DNA from: Chloracidobacterium sp.
GTDB lineage: Bacteria; Acidobacteriota; Blastocatellia; Pyrinomonadales; Pyrinomonadaceae
Reading direction: 5' to 3'
DNA length: 37,636 nt
NCBI GenBank assembly: GCA_016716365.1
Contig: JADJWM010000005.1
Span: forward strand, 1 to 37,636
Part shown: in pieces, positions 8,510 to 17,753 of the stretch
Numbering within the stretch: the stretch's first letter is position 1
Layout of the letters: each line of letters opens with the position of its first letter
The notes under the pieces: model-generated
The model's database searches: none
Told to the model about the DNA's origin: nothing
Seen by the model: the letters and a program-made list of their open reading frames with translations, nothing else
Translations under genes and position numbers: made by a program

Positions 8510-9211
8510 TTACGGTCTTTTTCCTAATAAAGTTTGCATTGATCTGATCTCGGCCCGCTGTCCGCTGTCGACATCGGTCGCGAAATTGAAAAGCTCGGCG
8601 TCCTGCCCGGCACCCGCGGTTCCGAAAAGCTCATCGACCATAACGAGGGCGCCTTCATGATGCTGGATCATTCCTTCGAGGAAAAGGCGGTCGAATTCCG
8701 CTCCTTTCGCTTTTCTAAGGGCGTCCATCTGTTTCTTGGACAGCATCCCCGGCATCAGCATTTCGCTATCCGAGCCATGCGCGCCGTGGGCGTGGCCGGT
8801 CTGTTTTGCGGGCATTTGGTGCTCGGTCGATTCACCGCGAAGTTCGAGCCAACGCCGCATAAAGCCCATTTCGTCTGTCTGGGATTTGCTGATCCGTTCG
8901 CCGAGGAGCTTAAGGTCGCGATTTGTCGTACGGGCGGCGATCATGTCCGTCATCTCGACGGCCTGAGCATGATGCATGATCATCCCCTGCATGAACTCGA
9001 CGTCTTTACGTGAGGCTCCGGGCAAGGTCACACGCGTGGAAGCCGGAAGCACCTTGGTCGGTTCTCCCGGAGCACCGGGACGGACCAGAACGGGGCCCGG
9101 CGGGTTTTCGGGCTGTTGGCCGATGACGATGATCGGTCCGACAATGACCAAGACCGCAGCGGTCAAGATCGGAAAGCTAGAAGACAAATTTTCTTTGATC
9201 GTTCGCAACAT
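8510..9211 (-). CDS. DUF305-domain exported protein
   Basis: From the ATG at 9211 the protein has 233 residues; an upstream in-frame ATG (9295) adds 28 residues with no signal character, so 9211 is preferred (GGGAG just before it). A hydrophobic segment at about residues 11-30 acts as signal or anchor. The DUF305 core has the two characteristic His/Met motifs, FMQGMIMHHAQAVEM and FLEGMIQHHEGALVM, one in each half, giving a four-helix, ferritin-like bundle with a likely metal site. A His/Met-rich linker (TGHAHGAHGSDSEMLM) lies between them. DUF305 genes often occur with copper or metal stress genes. Here it is first in an operon with the LVIVD propeller, 10 bases upstream of that start. Confidence 0.88.
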   Translation of the reverse strand: MLRTIKENLSSSFPILTAAVLVIVGPIIVIGQQPENPPGPVLVRPGAPGEPTKVLPASTRVTLPGASRKDVEFMQGMIMHHAQAVEMTDMIAARTTNRDLKLLGERISKSQTDEMGFMRRWLELRGESTEHQMPAKQTGHAHGAHGSDSEMLMPGMLSKKQMDALRKAKGAEFDRLFLEGMIQHHEGALVMVDELFGTAGAGQDAELFNFATDVDSGQRAEIRSMQTLLGKRP

Positions 9212-9423
9212 TCTCCCTGAAACGCGGAACGAGCGCGAGATATGTGTCAGACTGAAAACCATCGTGCGATACAGATTATCACAAAGCACTTTCAACGGCG
9301 ATTGCTTCCGAGGCCACCAAAACGATCTGAGTACCGATCCAAATGCTCACCCAAGAGCTTGTTTTGGGTACCGTTCGTTCGATGCCGAAAAACCTTATCA
9401 GATCACCCAAAAACTGAAGTCCC

Positions 9424-10449
9424 CTATCCGCGGTTCTTTTCGATGATAAGTTTTACCGACTCGGCCTGCCCGATGACGATGAGCAGGTCGCCTTCTTCGA
9501 CCAGCGTATTTCCGTTCGGATGGAATTCCAGCCTGCCATCGGACCGACGGATCGCAACGACAATAAGGTTGAGCTCGCTCAACAGATTAGTCTCGCGCAG
9601 ATACTTATTCGCGTAAGGCGATTGTTGGTCGACGGCGATCTCTTCGAATACGAGATCGAGCGTCTCGGCGACGATAGATTCCATAAAATCGGCGATAGCC
9701 GGCTTGAGCAGGGCCCGGGCCATCGACTGGCTTCCGATGATCGTCGGCGCCACGACGCGGCTGGCACCGGCACGGATCAGGGTCGGCTCAGCCTGTTCTT
9801 CGACCGCCCTGGAAACGATATGAATATCCGGATTCAGCCCGCGGGCGGTCAGCACCACATAAACGTTTGCCGCATCGTCGGGCAGGCAGCTCGCAAGGCC
9901 GCGGGCGTACCTGACCTGGGCGCCCTTGAGGTTTTCTTCGAGGGTGGCATCACCGATCATCACCGTCGTGCCTTCCAGGTCCAATTCGGCCAACTTTTTC
10001 TCATCGTTCTCGATAATGACGTGCGGCAGCCTTTCTTTCTGCAGGTTGCGAATGACGCGGCGGCCGACCCTGCCCGCACCGCAGACGATGTAGTGGTCGC
10101 GAAGATTCTCGATCTGTTTCATCTTTGCCTTTTTTCCGTAAGCCTCGACCATTTCGGACTGGATCACCGATTGCGCGAGCAGCGTCAGAGCATACAGGAC
10201 GGTCCCCGCACCGGTCAGCATCAGTATGATCGCGAAGAACCGCCCTTCGGGCGTGACCGGCGTCAGATCGCCGTAACCAACGGTCGTAACGGTCTGAGCG
10301 GCCGTGTACATACTGTCCAGCCACGACAGGCCTTCGAAATACCTGAAGCCCAGACCGCCGAGAAAGGTCATCAACAGCACCAGCGATGCCGCGAATACGA
10401 GACGGCGTTGGGCTATCTGTGCCAGCGTAGGTAATGGACCTGATCTCAT
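9424..10449 (-). CDS. Two-TM potassium channel with RCK (TrkA-N/TrkA-C) domain
   Basis: A 341-residue MthK-like channel subunit. TM1 lies at about residues 18-36, the pore helix and filter at 43-61 with T56-V-G-Y-G-D61 (classical K+ selectivity), and TM2 at 70-94. The RCK N-domain follows (HYIVCGAGRVGRRVIRNL, nucleotide-binding GxGxxG at 124-129; acidic ENDE at 147-150), then an RCK C-domain from about residue 255 (LVFEEIAVDQQSPYANKYL) to the end. Four subunits and their RCK domains should form a ligand-gated K+ channel. It stands alone: the DUF305 gene starts 213 bases downstream on the same strand. The start at 10449 has no strong Shine-Dalgarno. Confidence 0.93.
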   Translation of the reverse strand: MRSGPLPTLAQIAQRRLVFAASLVLLMTFLGGLGFRYFEGLSWLDSMYTAAQTVTTVGYGDLTPVTPEGRFFAIILMLTGAGTVLYALTLLAQSVIQSEMVEAYGKKAKMKQIENLRDHYIVCGAGRVGRRVIRNLQKERLPHVIIENDEKKLAELDLEGTTVMIGDATLEENLKGAQVRYARGLASCLPDDAANVYVVLTARGLNPDIHIVSRAVEEQAEPTLIRAGASRVVAPTIIGSQSMARALLKPAIADFMESIVAETLDLVFEEIAVDQQSPYANKYLRETNLLSELNLIVVAIRRSDGRLEFHPNGNTLVEEGDLLIVIGQAESVKLIIEKNRG

Positions 10450-11008
10450 CTGTACTTTAATTGAAAGGGCCGTTCATCTCGCAAGGGAAACGAAGCCCAG
10501 CATCCTTCGATGTCGATATTCGCACTTCAGGTGATGTAATTCCAATGGCGGCCCGGTTTGTCTGGTCGCATCGAGCTTTGACGCCACGTCGTGCGTGCGG
10601 TAGCGGTCTTTCGTTAGTTGGCTTTCGATATTGCGGCCAACAGAGAAGTCTGACGCATCGGTTCCGCGGCCGTATGTACTGGAGCATACTGACAAAACTG
10701 CTAGATTTGTAGTAACCTCTTTGGTCGCGTTCTCATAACTCTGGTAATCCGAAATTAAGATTGCATAGCTTCCGCGGATGCAGGTACGGGCTGTGATCGA
10801 ATTTCCAGCATACCTGGGCCTGACCCGGAATCGACCAATCCTATGAACGGCAACCCTGGCTGCCATTGTTTCGAGCAGACAAACGGAGTCAGTACGATCC
10901 CAGTTGCCGCTTGTCATCCGAGCGGCTTTTTGCTGCCCGTGCAATGTTTCGCCGGATCGAACATTCCATTAGAAAAAAGATCAGACCCAATGCAGATTGA
11001 AGTGAGTT
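10450..11008. other. Long intergenic region between channel and beta-helix genes
   Basis: About 560 bases between two divergent genes. Frames of 70-156 codons exist on the minus strand but have no recognisable motif, ribosome site or hydrophobic pattern, so I call no gene. It should hold both promoters; none is clear enough to place. The SD for the plus-strand gene (GGAGGG, 11012-11017) lies just beyond the end. Confidence 0.5.
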
Positions 11009-11020
11009 TTCGGAGGGAAA

Positions 11021-14000
11021 ATGGCTCGACAGAAGAAAAAAGGCGTTTCGATCAAGTTTTTGCGTAACTGGCGGCTGCTCGCGGCAGCGATAGTCGTTTC
11101 CATCGCGGCCACGCTCGGCTTTTCGGGCTCTATTAGCTCGGCCGAGTCGTTTCGGCTCGGAATGGTTAACGCACTGGGATGGGCGATGCCCGGCAGTGCT
11201 CCCGTACCCGCTGCCTCCGCCTCCGACGCCAACGTGCGCCTGAGGTCTTTGGATGACGTGACGGGGTTTTGGGGACTTCACAGGTTGCAAACTCCCGAAT
11301 TCGCGTCGCCCAATCGGGCATTCCTGACGAATGGAGGAAGCATCAATTCATTCGGTTCGCCATTGACCGAGAATTTTGATGGTCTTGCGAATACCGGGGC
11401 GAATATAGCGTGGACGGACAACACCACAATTTTTGGAGCGTATTCTGATGCGACGACGTATAACGCGGGGACTGGCAGCAGTACTACTGGCTCTCTCTAC
11501 AGTTTCGGTGTCGCCGGCACAAATCCGGTCACGGATCGTGCACTCGGCGGCGTGGCCTCGAGTGGAACCAACAGTATCTATTATGGATTCAAACTTACGA
11601 ATAACACTGGTGGAGACATTGGGTCACTTGATATCAGCTACAACGGCGAGCAATGGCGCGATAGCTCCGATAACCCTGACGCCTCCGAAACGATAGTTTT
11701 TCAATATCAAGTGGCAAATGGCGGAACCATAACCGATGTGAATGTGCCCGCCACCGGCTGGACCACGTTTTCAGCATTGAGTTTTACGAGTCCAATATTC
11801 ACGAATTCGTCTAGCGCCCTGGATGGTAACGCCCCGGCCAACCGTACGGCCAAGTCAGCTACCCTGACGTTCCCGACTCCGGTAGCGAATGGTCAGGAGA
11901 TATGGATCAGATGGGAGGATCCGGACGACGCTGGCAGCGATCACGGCTTGGCTATAGACGATCTTTCGATCACTCCGGCGGGGTGCTTCACGGACCCGAT
12001 AGTGACGACAAGCGCGGACGGCGGCCCGGGCAGTTTGCGGCAAACGGTTATCGACGCCTGTCCGGGTTCGACGATCACGTTTGGCAATGGCGCGACTGAC
12101 TTTACCGACGCTGCACCTGACACGATCACGTTAACGAGTGGGCAGATCGCTCTCGACAAAAACCTGACGATCGACGGGCCGACCACGGCTGAATTGACGG
12201 TAAGCGGTAACAACGCTTCTCGGGTCTTTTACGTTTCGCCGGGTAACACGGTCGTTCTCAACAGGCTGACCATCGCGAACGGATCTGTGAATGCCACCGG
12301 GGCCCTCGGGGGCGGGATATACAATGATCAAGGGACGCTCACGATCAACAACTCGATCGTACGAAACAATAACGTGTCCGGAAGTGGCTCAGGTGGCGGC
12401 GGTATCCTCAATTTCGGTGGAAGTACTACGGTCAATAGCACAACTGTCCGGAACAACTCTTCCGCGTTCGGCGGCGGGATCGGTACTCTTCCTGCGTTTG
12501 GCGGGACGGCTCTGCTTAATATCAACAACAGCACGATCTATAACAACACAAGCACCGATTTTGGCGGCGGCATCTTCCAGGAATCCTCTTCTGATTCAAT
12601 AAGCTCGACAATCAATATCACCAACAGCACCATCAGTGACAATACGTCCGACTTTGGCGGCGGTATAGGGAGTCAGGCTACAGGTAGCCCCGCGACGTTG
12701 AACTTGACTAACAGTACGGTTTCAGGGAATACCGCAGGTGACGGCGGCGGAATTTGGAATTTGGCAAGTATCGGTACTATCACAAGCAGCACAATAACCA
12801 ACAATTCTTACACCGGTGTTATTTCGTTTTTTGCCGGTCTAACTGTGCAAAACTCGATCATTGCTGACAATCAGAACAACGCAACGATACCGGATGTGGA
12901 AGGAGCGTTTACGTCATCAGGGTTCAACCTGATCGGCAACGTCGGTACAGCGACGGGCTTTACACACGGTGTGAATGAAGATCAGGTCGGGACCGGTGGG
13001 GCGGGTGTGCTCGACCCAATGCTCGGTGCATTGGCCCCGAACGGCGGGCCGACCGAAACGCACGCGCTGCTCGCCGGCAGCCCGGCGATCGACCAGGGCA
13101 CCAATGTGGTCCCGATGCTGACCAACGACCAGCGCGGCGCCGGATTCGTGAGAACATTTAACAGCCCTCCTGCCGATGCAGACGATGGTACCGATATCGG
13201 AGCGTTCGAGCTGAATAACTCACCGCCGACGATCACACCTGCACTGGGGCGGACGCGTCAGCAGGGAACTCCTGCGTCCGGTTCAACGATCGCTGACGTG
13301 GGAGATGCCGAAACACCGGCCGGCGATCTGGCGGTGACGGTAAACGGGGGAACAACGGCGACGGTCAATGGCGTTACTCTTTCGAATATCTCGGTTAATG
13401 GGGTCGGAAGAGTAACAGCGGACATCGGGGCGGACTGCACGGCATCGGATGCGACTTTCACATTGACTGTCACGGACGGCGGCGGATCCTCTACAGACGG
13501 AGCTTTTACGATAACCGTCGTCGCGAACACTCCGCCTGAGCTTACTTACACGGATCCGGCAGCGATCGTCTTCGGTGCCGGTACGGCGGTAAACCCGGCA
13601 ACGGGCCCGTCGGATAACGGCAGCGTCGTGAGCACGGTGCTTCAGTCACAGGGAACATACACGGGAACGATCTCGGTGCATCCGACGAACGGAACTGTAA
13701 CGATCTCGAACGCGGCCCCTGCCGGAATACACACGATCACTATTCGTGCGACCGACAACTGCGGGGAAACCACTGATGTGAGCTTCCAGTTAACTGTGAT
13801 TAAGGCCGATACGACGACGACCATCACGAACGCGGCATCCCTCGCGAGTACGGCAACGGTCGTCGGGCAGCCATATGCGGTCAATTGGAACGTAACGGTG
13901 AATGCTCCCGGTGCCGGCACGCCGACAGGCACGGTGACAGTCAATGACGGAACCGGAGCGACCTGTATGGCAGCCGTTGCAGCGGGCAGCTGCAACCTGA

Positions 14001-15415
14001 CAAGCACAAGCCCTGGCACGAAAACGATCACCGCGATCTACAGCGGCGATACGAATTTCAACACCAGCAGCGGCATGGCGTCGCATACGGTCAACATGGC
14101 TGGTACGACACTCGAGATCATATCCGATTCGCCGGACCCGTCCGCGATCGGCCAATCCTATGCGGTCAACTGGACTGTGGGGATCGTCGCTCCGGGAACC
14201 GGAACCCCGACCGGATTGGTTATGGTGACCGACGGGACCGGAGGCAACTGCTCCGCTCCGGTTGCCGCGGGGACATGTAATATGACCTCTACGTCGGCTG
14301 GGGACAAGACCTTAACGGCGACCTACGCGGGCAATGCGAACTTCCTTGGCAGCTTCGATACCGAGCTGCATCAGGTGTTCGACCCGAACGTCTGCACGCC
14401 GACCTTGACGGTCACAAACGTATTCCCGGGCAGCATGAACGCCTTCTCATCCGTGACCGCCGGTCCCAACTCGATCACGATCGATCATGTCAACGGCGGT
14501 GCGGGTCTGCAGGGAATCATTGTGACCAACTCGACCAACGCAAATATCGTCATCCCGCCGTTCCCGTTCGGGACGTTCAACCCGGTGACCGTTACCTTCA
14601 CGCTGCCGAATCCGGGACAGCCGGTTGACTTTACCCTGCGCGCCTCGGCCCGTCAGAATGCCATCCTGATCCGTGCGCAATGCACCTTCTCAGGCCCGGG
14701 ACCGACGCCGACCCCAACACCGACGCCAACGCCGACGCCAACACCGACGCCAACGCCGACGCCTACACCTACGCCGACGCCTACGCCGACACCTACGCCG
14801 ACACCGACGCCGACTCCTCCGCCACCGGGCGTCTGCACGCCAACGTTAACGATCACCCCGGTCTTGCCGGGCAGCCTCGCTGCATTCCAGGCGATATCGC
14901 CCGGACCGGGCTCGGTGACGGTCGACCTGGTAAACACAAGCATTGGACTCCAGGGCTACACGGTGGTCAGTGCAACAAACGCAAATGTGACGATACCGCC
15001 GTTCCCGTTCGGGACGGTCAATCCGGTGACAGCCACGTTCACCGTGCCCAATCCGGGACAAGCCGTCGACTTCACGCTCCGCGCCTCGGCCCGAGTAAAC
15101 ACCGTGCTCATCCGAGCACAATGCCCGGCACCGACAGCCGCGAGATCGCAAAGAGCGGCGATGGACACTTTTCAATCGGTTTGGGTGAGCCCGTTGGGCG
15201 ATGCACGGTCCACGGCCCTCCTTTCGGGGCCGCCGATCCCGTACCAAGCCGGGCCGAAGCAGGATCGTTTCGGGGCCCACGTCGTTTTGACCGGGCGATC
15301 ATATCCCTATCTAGGCAAAAGAAAGCGAATGCCCGGCAGTGTTGTTATTTCGGGTGATGTCAGGACAGACCACCGTAAACGATCGCTCTGGAGCGGTCAC
15401 GCGGCCGGCGGCTGA
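11021..15415 (+). CDS. Giant secreted beta-helix/Ig-like repeat protein with Thr-Pro linker
   Basis: The protein has 1464 residues. GGAGGG lies 4 bases before the ATG and a signal peptide covers about residues 17-42. A jelly-roll-like choice-of-anchor domain occupies 105-325 (TENFDGLANTGANIAWTDN to GLAIDDLSITPAGC). A right-handed parallel beta-helix follows at about 330-735, with Asn/Ser-rich rungs such as NNSTIYNNTSTDFGGGIF. Next come cadherin/Ig-like domains at 735-930 and two Ig-like repeats at about 930-1115 (GTPTGTVTVNDGTG, TKTITAIYSGDTNF). Residues 1125-1221 and 1272-1368 are two copies of one 97-residue domain separated by a TPTPTP linker at 1228-1266. The last 96 residues are basic and unlike the rest, with no sorting motif seen; the true end may be near 1370 if an indel has removed the stop. 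Probably a cell-surface adhesin or matrix protein; ligand unknown. Confidence 0.88.
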   Translation: MARQKKKGVSIKFLRNWRLLAAAIVVSIAATLGFSGSISSAESFRLGMVNALGWAMPGSAPVPAASASDANVRLRSLDDVTGFWGLHRLQTPEFASPNRAFLTNGGSINSFGSPLTENFDGLANTGANIAWTDNTTIFGAYSDATTYNAGTGSSTTGSLYSFGVAGTNPVTDRALGGVASSGTNSIYYGFKLTNNTGGDIGSLDISYNGEQWRDSSDNPDASETIVFQYQVANGGTITDVNVPATGWTTFSALSFTSPIFTNSSSALDGNAPANRTAKSATLTFPTPVANGQEIWIRWEDPDDAGSDHGLAIDDLSITPAGCFTDPIVTTSADGGPGSLRQTVIDACPGSTITFGNGATDFTDAAPDTITLTSGQIALDKNLTIDGPTTAELTVSGNNASRVFYVSPGNTVVLNRLTIANGSVNATGALGGGIYNDQGTLTINNSIVRNNNVSGSGSGGGGILNFGGSTTVNSTTVRNNSSAFGGGIGTLPAFGGTALLNINNSTIYNNTSTDFGGGIFQESSSDSISSTINITNSTISDNTSDFGGGIGSQATGSPATLNLTNSTVSGNTAGDGGGIWNLASIGTITSSTITNNSYTGVISFFAGLTVQNSIIADNQNNATIPDVEGAFTSSGFNLIGNVGTATGFTHGVNEDQVGTGGAGVLDPMLGALAPNGGPTETHALLAGSPAIDQGTNVVPMLTNDQRGAGFVRTFNSPPADADDGTDIGAFELNNSPPTITPALGRTRQQGTPASGSTIADVGDAETPAGDLAVTVNGGTTATVNGVTLSNISVNGVGRVTADIGADCTASDATFTLTVTDGGGSSTDGAFTITVVANTPPELTYTDPAAIVFGAGTAVNPATGPSDNGSVVSTVLQSQGTYTGTISVHPTNGTVTISNAAPAGIHTITIRATDNCGETTDVSFQLTVIKADTTTTITNAASLASTATVVGQPYAVNWNVTVNAPGAGTPTGTVTVNDGTGATCMAAVAAGSCNLTSTSPGTKTITAIYSGDTNFNTSSGMASHTVNMAGTTLEIISDSPDPSAIGQSYAVNWTVGIVAPGTGTPTGLVMVTDGTGGNCSAPVAAGTCNMTSTSAGDKTLTATYAGNANFLGSFDTELHQVFDPNVCTPTLTVTNVFPGSMNAFSSVTAGPNSITIDHVNGGAGLQGIIVTNSTNANIVIPPFPFGTFNPVTVTFTLPNPGQPVDFTLRASARQNAILIRAQCTFSGPGPTPTPTPTPTPTPTPTPTPTPTPTPTPTPTPTPTPTPTPPPPGVCTPTLTITPVLPGSLAAFQAISPGPGSVTVDLVNTSIGLQGYTVVSATNANVTIPPFPFGTVNPVTATFTVPNPGQAVDFTLRASARVNTVLIRAQCPAPTAARSQRAAMDTFQSVWVSPLGDARSTALLSGPPIPYQAGPKQDRFGAHVVLTGRSYPYLGKRKRMPGSVVISGDVRTDHRKRSLWSGHAAGG
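14702..14825 (+). repeat. Coding minisatellite for the Thr-Pro linker
   Basis: About 20 tandem 6-base units, CCG/CCA/CCT followed by ACG/ACC/ACA, encode a TPTPTP linker between two copies of a duplicated domain. Codon use is mixed, so the repeat is old enough to have diverged or is under selection against slippage. The opposite strand gives a spurious GVGV frame. Confidence 0.85.
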
Positions 15416-15526
15416 CAATAGAAAGGTTTCGCGGGAACGGTGGACTTGTCGAATGATCGCCGTGGGGCAATAAGATCGGAGAGGCCGATGGCAGAGATAA
15501 GCGGCCTCGCCAGCTATACGAACATA

Positions 15527-15559
15527 AAAAGCGGCCCGAAACGGCCGCTTTGCTTTTTA
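15527..15559. terminator. Bidirectional rho-independent terminator
   Basis: Arms AAAGCGGCC (15528-15536) and GGCCGCTTT (15543-15551) enclose CGAAAC. T tracts follow on both strands: TGCTTTTT on plus, and TTTTTAT directly after the stem on minus. On plus it lies 110 bases after the beta-helix gene; on minus it lies just after tRNA-Cys, so it can serve both. Confidence 0.85.
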
Positions 15560-15567
15560 GATACTGT

Positions 15568-15643
<76 letters not shown>

Positions 15644-15649
15644 GAGCGA

Positions 15650-15725
15650 AAAGGATGAAGGCGGAAGGATGAAGGATGAAAGCAGGTCTTCATATTCATC
15701 CCTCATCCTTCCGCCTTCATCCTTC
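15650..15725. repeat. Large inverted repeat between two tRNA genes
   Basis: Arms of 30 bases (15651-15680 and 15695-15724), with one mismatch, enclose a 14-base loop. Each arm is built from GGATGAA-like heptamers (AAGGATGAAGGCGGAAGGAT and onward). It fills almost the whole gap between tRNA-Cys and tRNA-Gly. In a tRNA precursor it would form a long hairpin between the two tRNAs. Similar GGATGAA-rich palindromes give HPSSF-type spurious frames in other bacterial genomes (from memory). Confidence 0.8.
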
Positions 15726-15732
15726 AAAAAAC

Positions 15733-15807
15733 TGGAGCGGGAGACGAGGGTCGAACTCGCGACTTCGACCTTGGCAAGGTCGCGCTCTACCACTGAGCTA
15801 CTCCCGC
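15733..15807 (-). tRNA. tRNA-Gly (GCC)
   Basis: A complete minus-strand cloverleaf. The acceptor GCGGGAG pairs with CTCCCGC. The D arm is GCTC-AGTGGTA-GAGC, the anticodon stem-loop is CGACC-TTGCCAA-GGTCG (anticodon GCC), and the T arm contains GAGTTCGACCCTC. The discriminator U and encoded CCA are at 15736-15733. It is the first of a two-tRNA transcript. Confidence 0.95.
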
Positions 15808-16178
15808 ACGCAAACTATGATTCTAGCGAGCGGTGGCCATTTGTCAAGCTTTGATGTGCGTGAGGGGCTGGAACGGACTGTCACCGCTCATAGATCGGGA
15901 GATCATGCTTCTTTGTACCTATCTGACGGCGTCCCGGACGTATCGATCTTGAGTCTCTGAGCACACAGGCGGCGAAGGGTAGCCCAAACCACCAAAGTGC
16001 CGCCGGTCGGATCTTGATGCGCCGGTAGATCTGAACTCTTTTTGTTCGTCCCCTTGTAGCCCTTTTCTAGACGACTGCTCGATCGTTCATGCCCATCGCC
16101 GCGACCCGCGGAATGCCATTCGTTACGCCAGATGGCTCTATTGATCCTAATGTAAAGTTAATTCTTAGCTACAGCCAG
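15808..16178. other. Intergenic region, no gene seen
   Basis: About 370 bases between the tRNA-Gly 5' end and the stop of the solute-binding protein gene. I see no conserved frame, RNA fold or repeat. It should contain the promoter of the tRNA transcript; no element is clear. Confidence 0.5.
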
Positions 16179-17732
16179 TTAATTACTGACAGTAATATCC
16201 TTAATGAATCCCCAATCACCGCTCGGGTTGATCTTGATATTTCCGATCCGGCGATTGGCGATGACCATGTTCGCCGGGTACCAAAGGGGAATGAGGGGCA
16301 CGTCGGAGCTTATGATCTGCCAAGCCTGCACATAGAGGTCCTTTGCCTTTGCACGGTCGGTCTCGTTAATAGCGGTATTGAGCAGTTCGTCCACCTTCGG
16401 ATTCGAATAACGGCTACGGTTACAGCAGCTTACGCCTTCGCCGGGTATCTTGCCGGTCGTAAATAGGTCCTTCAGGAAGAGCGGGTCCTGGTTTCCACCG
16501 ATCCACGCACCCGTGTTCATCTGGAACTGTCCTTTTGCGAGGTTTTCGCGGATGGTATTCGGGTCGAGCGTTTCGATCTGAACGTTCAGTCCCACCTCGA
16601 CCAGCATGTTCTGGATAGCCTGGGCGTAGCTGCTGTAAGCCGCATTTCCGGACGAGAATTTGAAAGTGATCGGCTCGTTCTTGTAACCGGCCTCGGTCAG
16701 AAGCTGCTTCGCCTTTGCGGGATCGTAGTTGTAAACAGTGCCCGGGGTATATGCCCAGGACGCTTCCGGCAGGATGGAATAAGAGATCTTTGCCTGGCCG
16801 GAAAGCAATTCGCGGATGATCTTTTCGCGGTCGATGGCGTAACTGATCGCCTGACGGACCTTGACCTTGTCCAGCGGCGGGGAAGTCGTATTAAGGCCGA
16901 CGTACTGGATATTAGAGCCGTCGAACTGTTCGACCTTGAGGTTAGCGAGGGTACCGAGCTGTTTGATGCTGTCCGGCGGCAGATTCGAAGGAACCGGAGC
17001 GAGATCGACGCCACCGCTCTGAAGCTCGGCCTGTAGGGCACTTGCGTCGGTAACGGTCTTGACCCTTAATTTCGATATTTTCGGAGCTCCGTCCCAGTAT
17101 TCGGCGAATGCTTCAAGGTCAACGGTGTTCTGCGATTGGTCAAAGGCCGTGAATTTGAACGGGCCCGTCCCAATCGGCCTCTCTCGAAGTTGGGCCGAAG
17201 AACCGTCCGAGATGATCGGGATCGCAACGAGGTTCGACAATAGCTGGTTCTTGAGTGCGGCCTTTTCAAGATTGAAAACCACCGTTTTCGGTTCCGGCGT
17301 TTCAATGGAGGTGATGTGAGCGACCGGCGGCGTGTCCTTGTCAACGGTCTCGTAAAACGCGAAAGATTTGTAGCCCTTGGTACGGAAAAGCTCGTCGAAA
17401 GTGTACTTTACGTCAGCCGAAGTGAACGGCTTCCCGTCGTGGAACTTCACGTTATCGCGAAGGATGAACGTGATCGCCTTGCCGTCCTCGGAGGTACGGA
17501 TCTCACTCGCAAGTTCGCCCTCATAATCAAAGCTGGCATTCTTTCGGACCAGGCTGTTGAACATCAGGTTGCGAACCCGCTCAGCGGCCGCGTCGGACTT
17601 TTCCGTGGTCAGCGTGTCGAATCCCGTGAAAGGCTCCGAAAGGGCGACGGTGACAAATTCGCTGTTCGTGCGGCGGCAGGAGAACGAGAACAGAAGCGCG
17701 ACGGCCAATCCAAGTAAAGCAAGATATCTCAA
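16179..17732 (-). CDS. ABC-transporter substrate-binding lipoprotein, family 5 (peptide/oligopeptide type)
   Basis: A 517-residue SBP_bac_5 protein of normal length. Residues 1-19 are a lipoprotein signal (hydrophobic core then FSFSC, Cys19), so it should be tethered in the periplasm. Family marks include LMFNSLVRK near 55, the FILRDNVKFHDGKPFTSADV signature near 90-110, VRQAISYAIDREKI near 283, and the C-terminal VPLIPLWYPANMV. It binds di- or oligopeptides, or glycopeptides, for an ABC permease, but no permease or ATPase gene is in the window. It lies 21 bases downstream of nagZ, so it is probably co-transcribed; a role in capturing cell-wall peptides is inferred from that link only. Confidence 0.92.
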   Translation of the reverse strand: MRYLALLGLAVALLFSFSCRRTNSEFVTVALSEPFTGFDTLTTEKSDAAAERVRNLMFNSLVRKNASFDYEGELASEIRTSEDGKAITFILRDNVKFHDGKPFTSADVKYTFDELFRTKGYKSFAFYETVDKDTPPVAHITSIETPEPKTVVFNLEKAALKNQLLSNLVAIPIISDGSSAQLRERPIGTGPFKFTAFDQSQNTVDLEAFAEYWDGAPKISKLRVKTVTDASALQAELQSGGVDLAPVPSNLPPDSIKQLGTLANLKVEQFDGSNIQYVGLNTTSPPLDKVKVRQAISYAIDREKIIRELLSGQAKISYSILPEASWAYTPGTVYNYDPAKAKQLLTEAGYKNEPITFKFSSGNAAYSSYAQAIQNMLVEVGLNVQIETLDPNTIRENLAKGQFQMNTGAWIGGNQDPLFLKDLFTTGKIPGEGVSCCNRSRYSNPKVDELLNTAINETDRAKAKDLYVQAWQIISSDVPLIPLWYPANMVIANRRIGNIKINPSGDWGFIKDITVSN

Positions 17733-17753
17733 ATCAAATAAACCTCCAGGACA

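Noticed and set aside
7150..8547. 465-codon plus-strand frame
   Set aside because: Antisense shadow of the LVIVD gene; Arg/Val/Asp-rich, no signal peptide or domain, and the minus-strand protein is clearly real.
9520..10434. 304-codon plus-strand frame
   Set aside because: Antisense shadow of the potassium channel; composition typical of a reversed GC-rich gene.
10474..10944. 156-codon minus-strand frame in the intergenic region
   Set aside because: No ribosome site, no motif, no hydrophobic pattern; kept as unexplained intergenic sequence.
14653..14943. Gly-Val repeat protein on the minus strand
   Set aside because: Product of reading the Thr-Pro minisatellite backwards.
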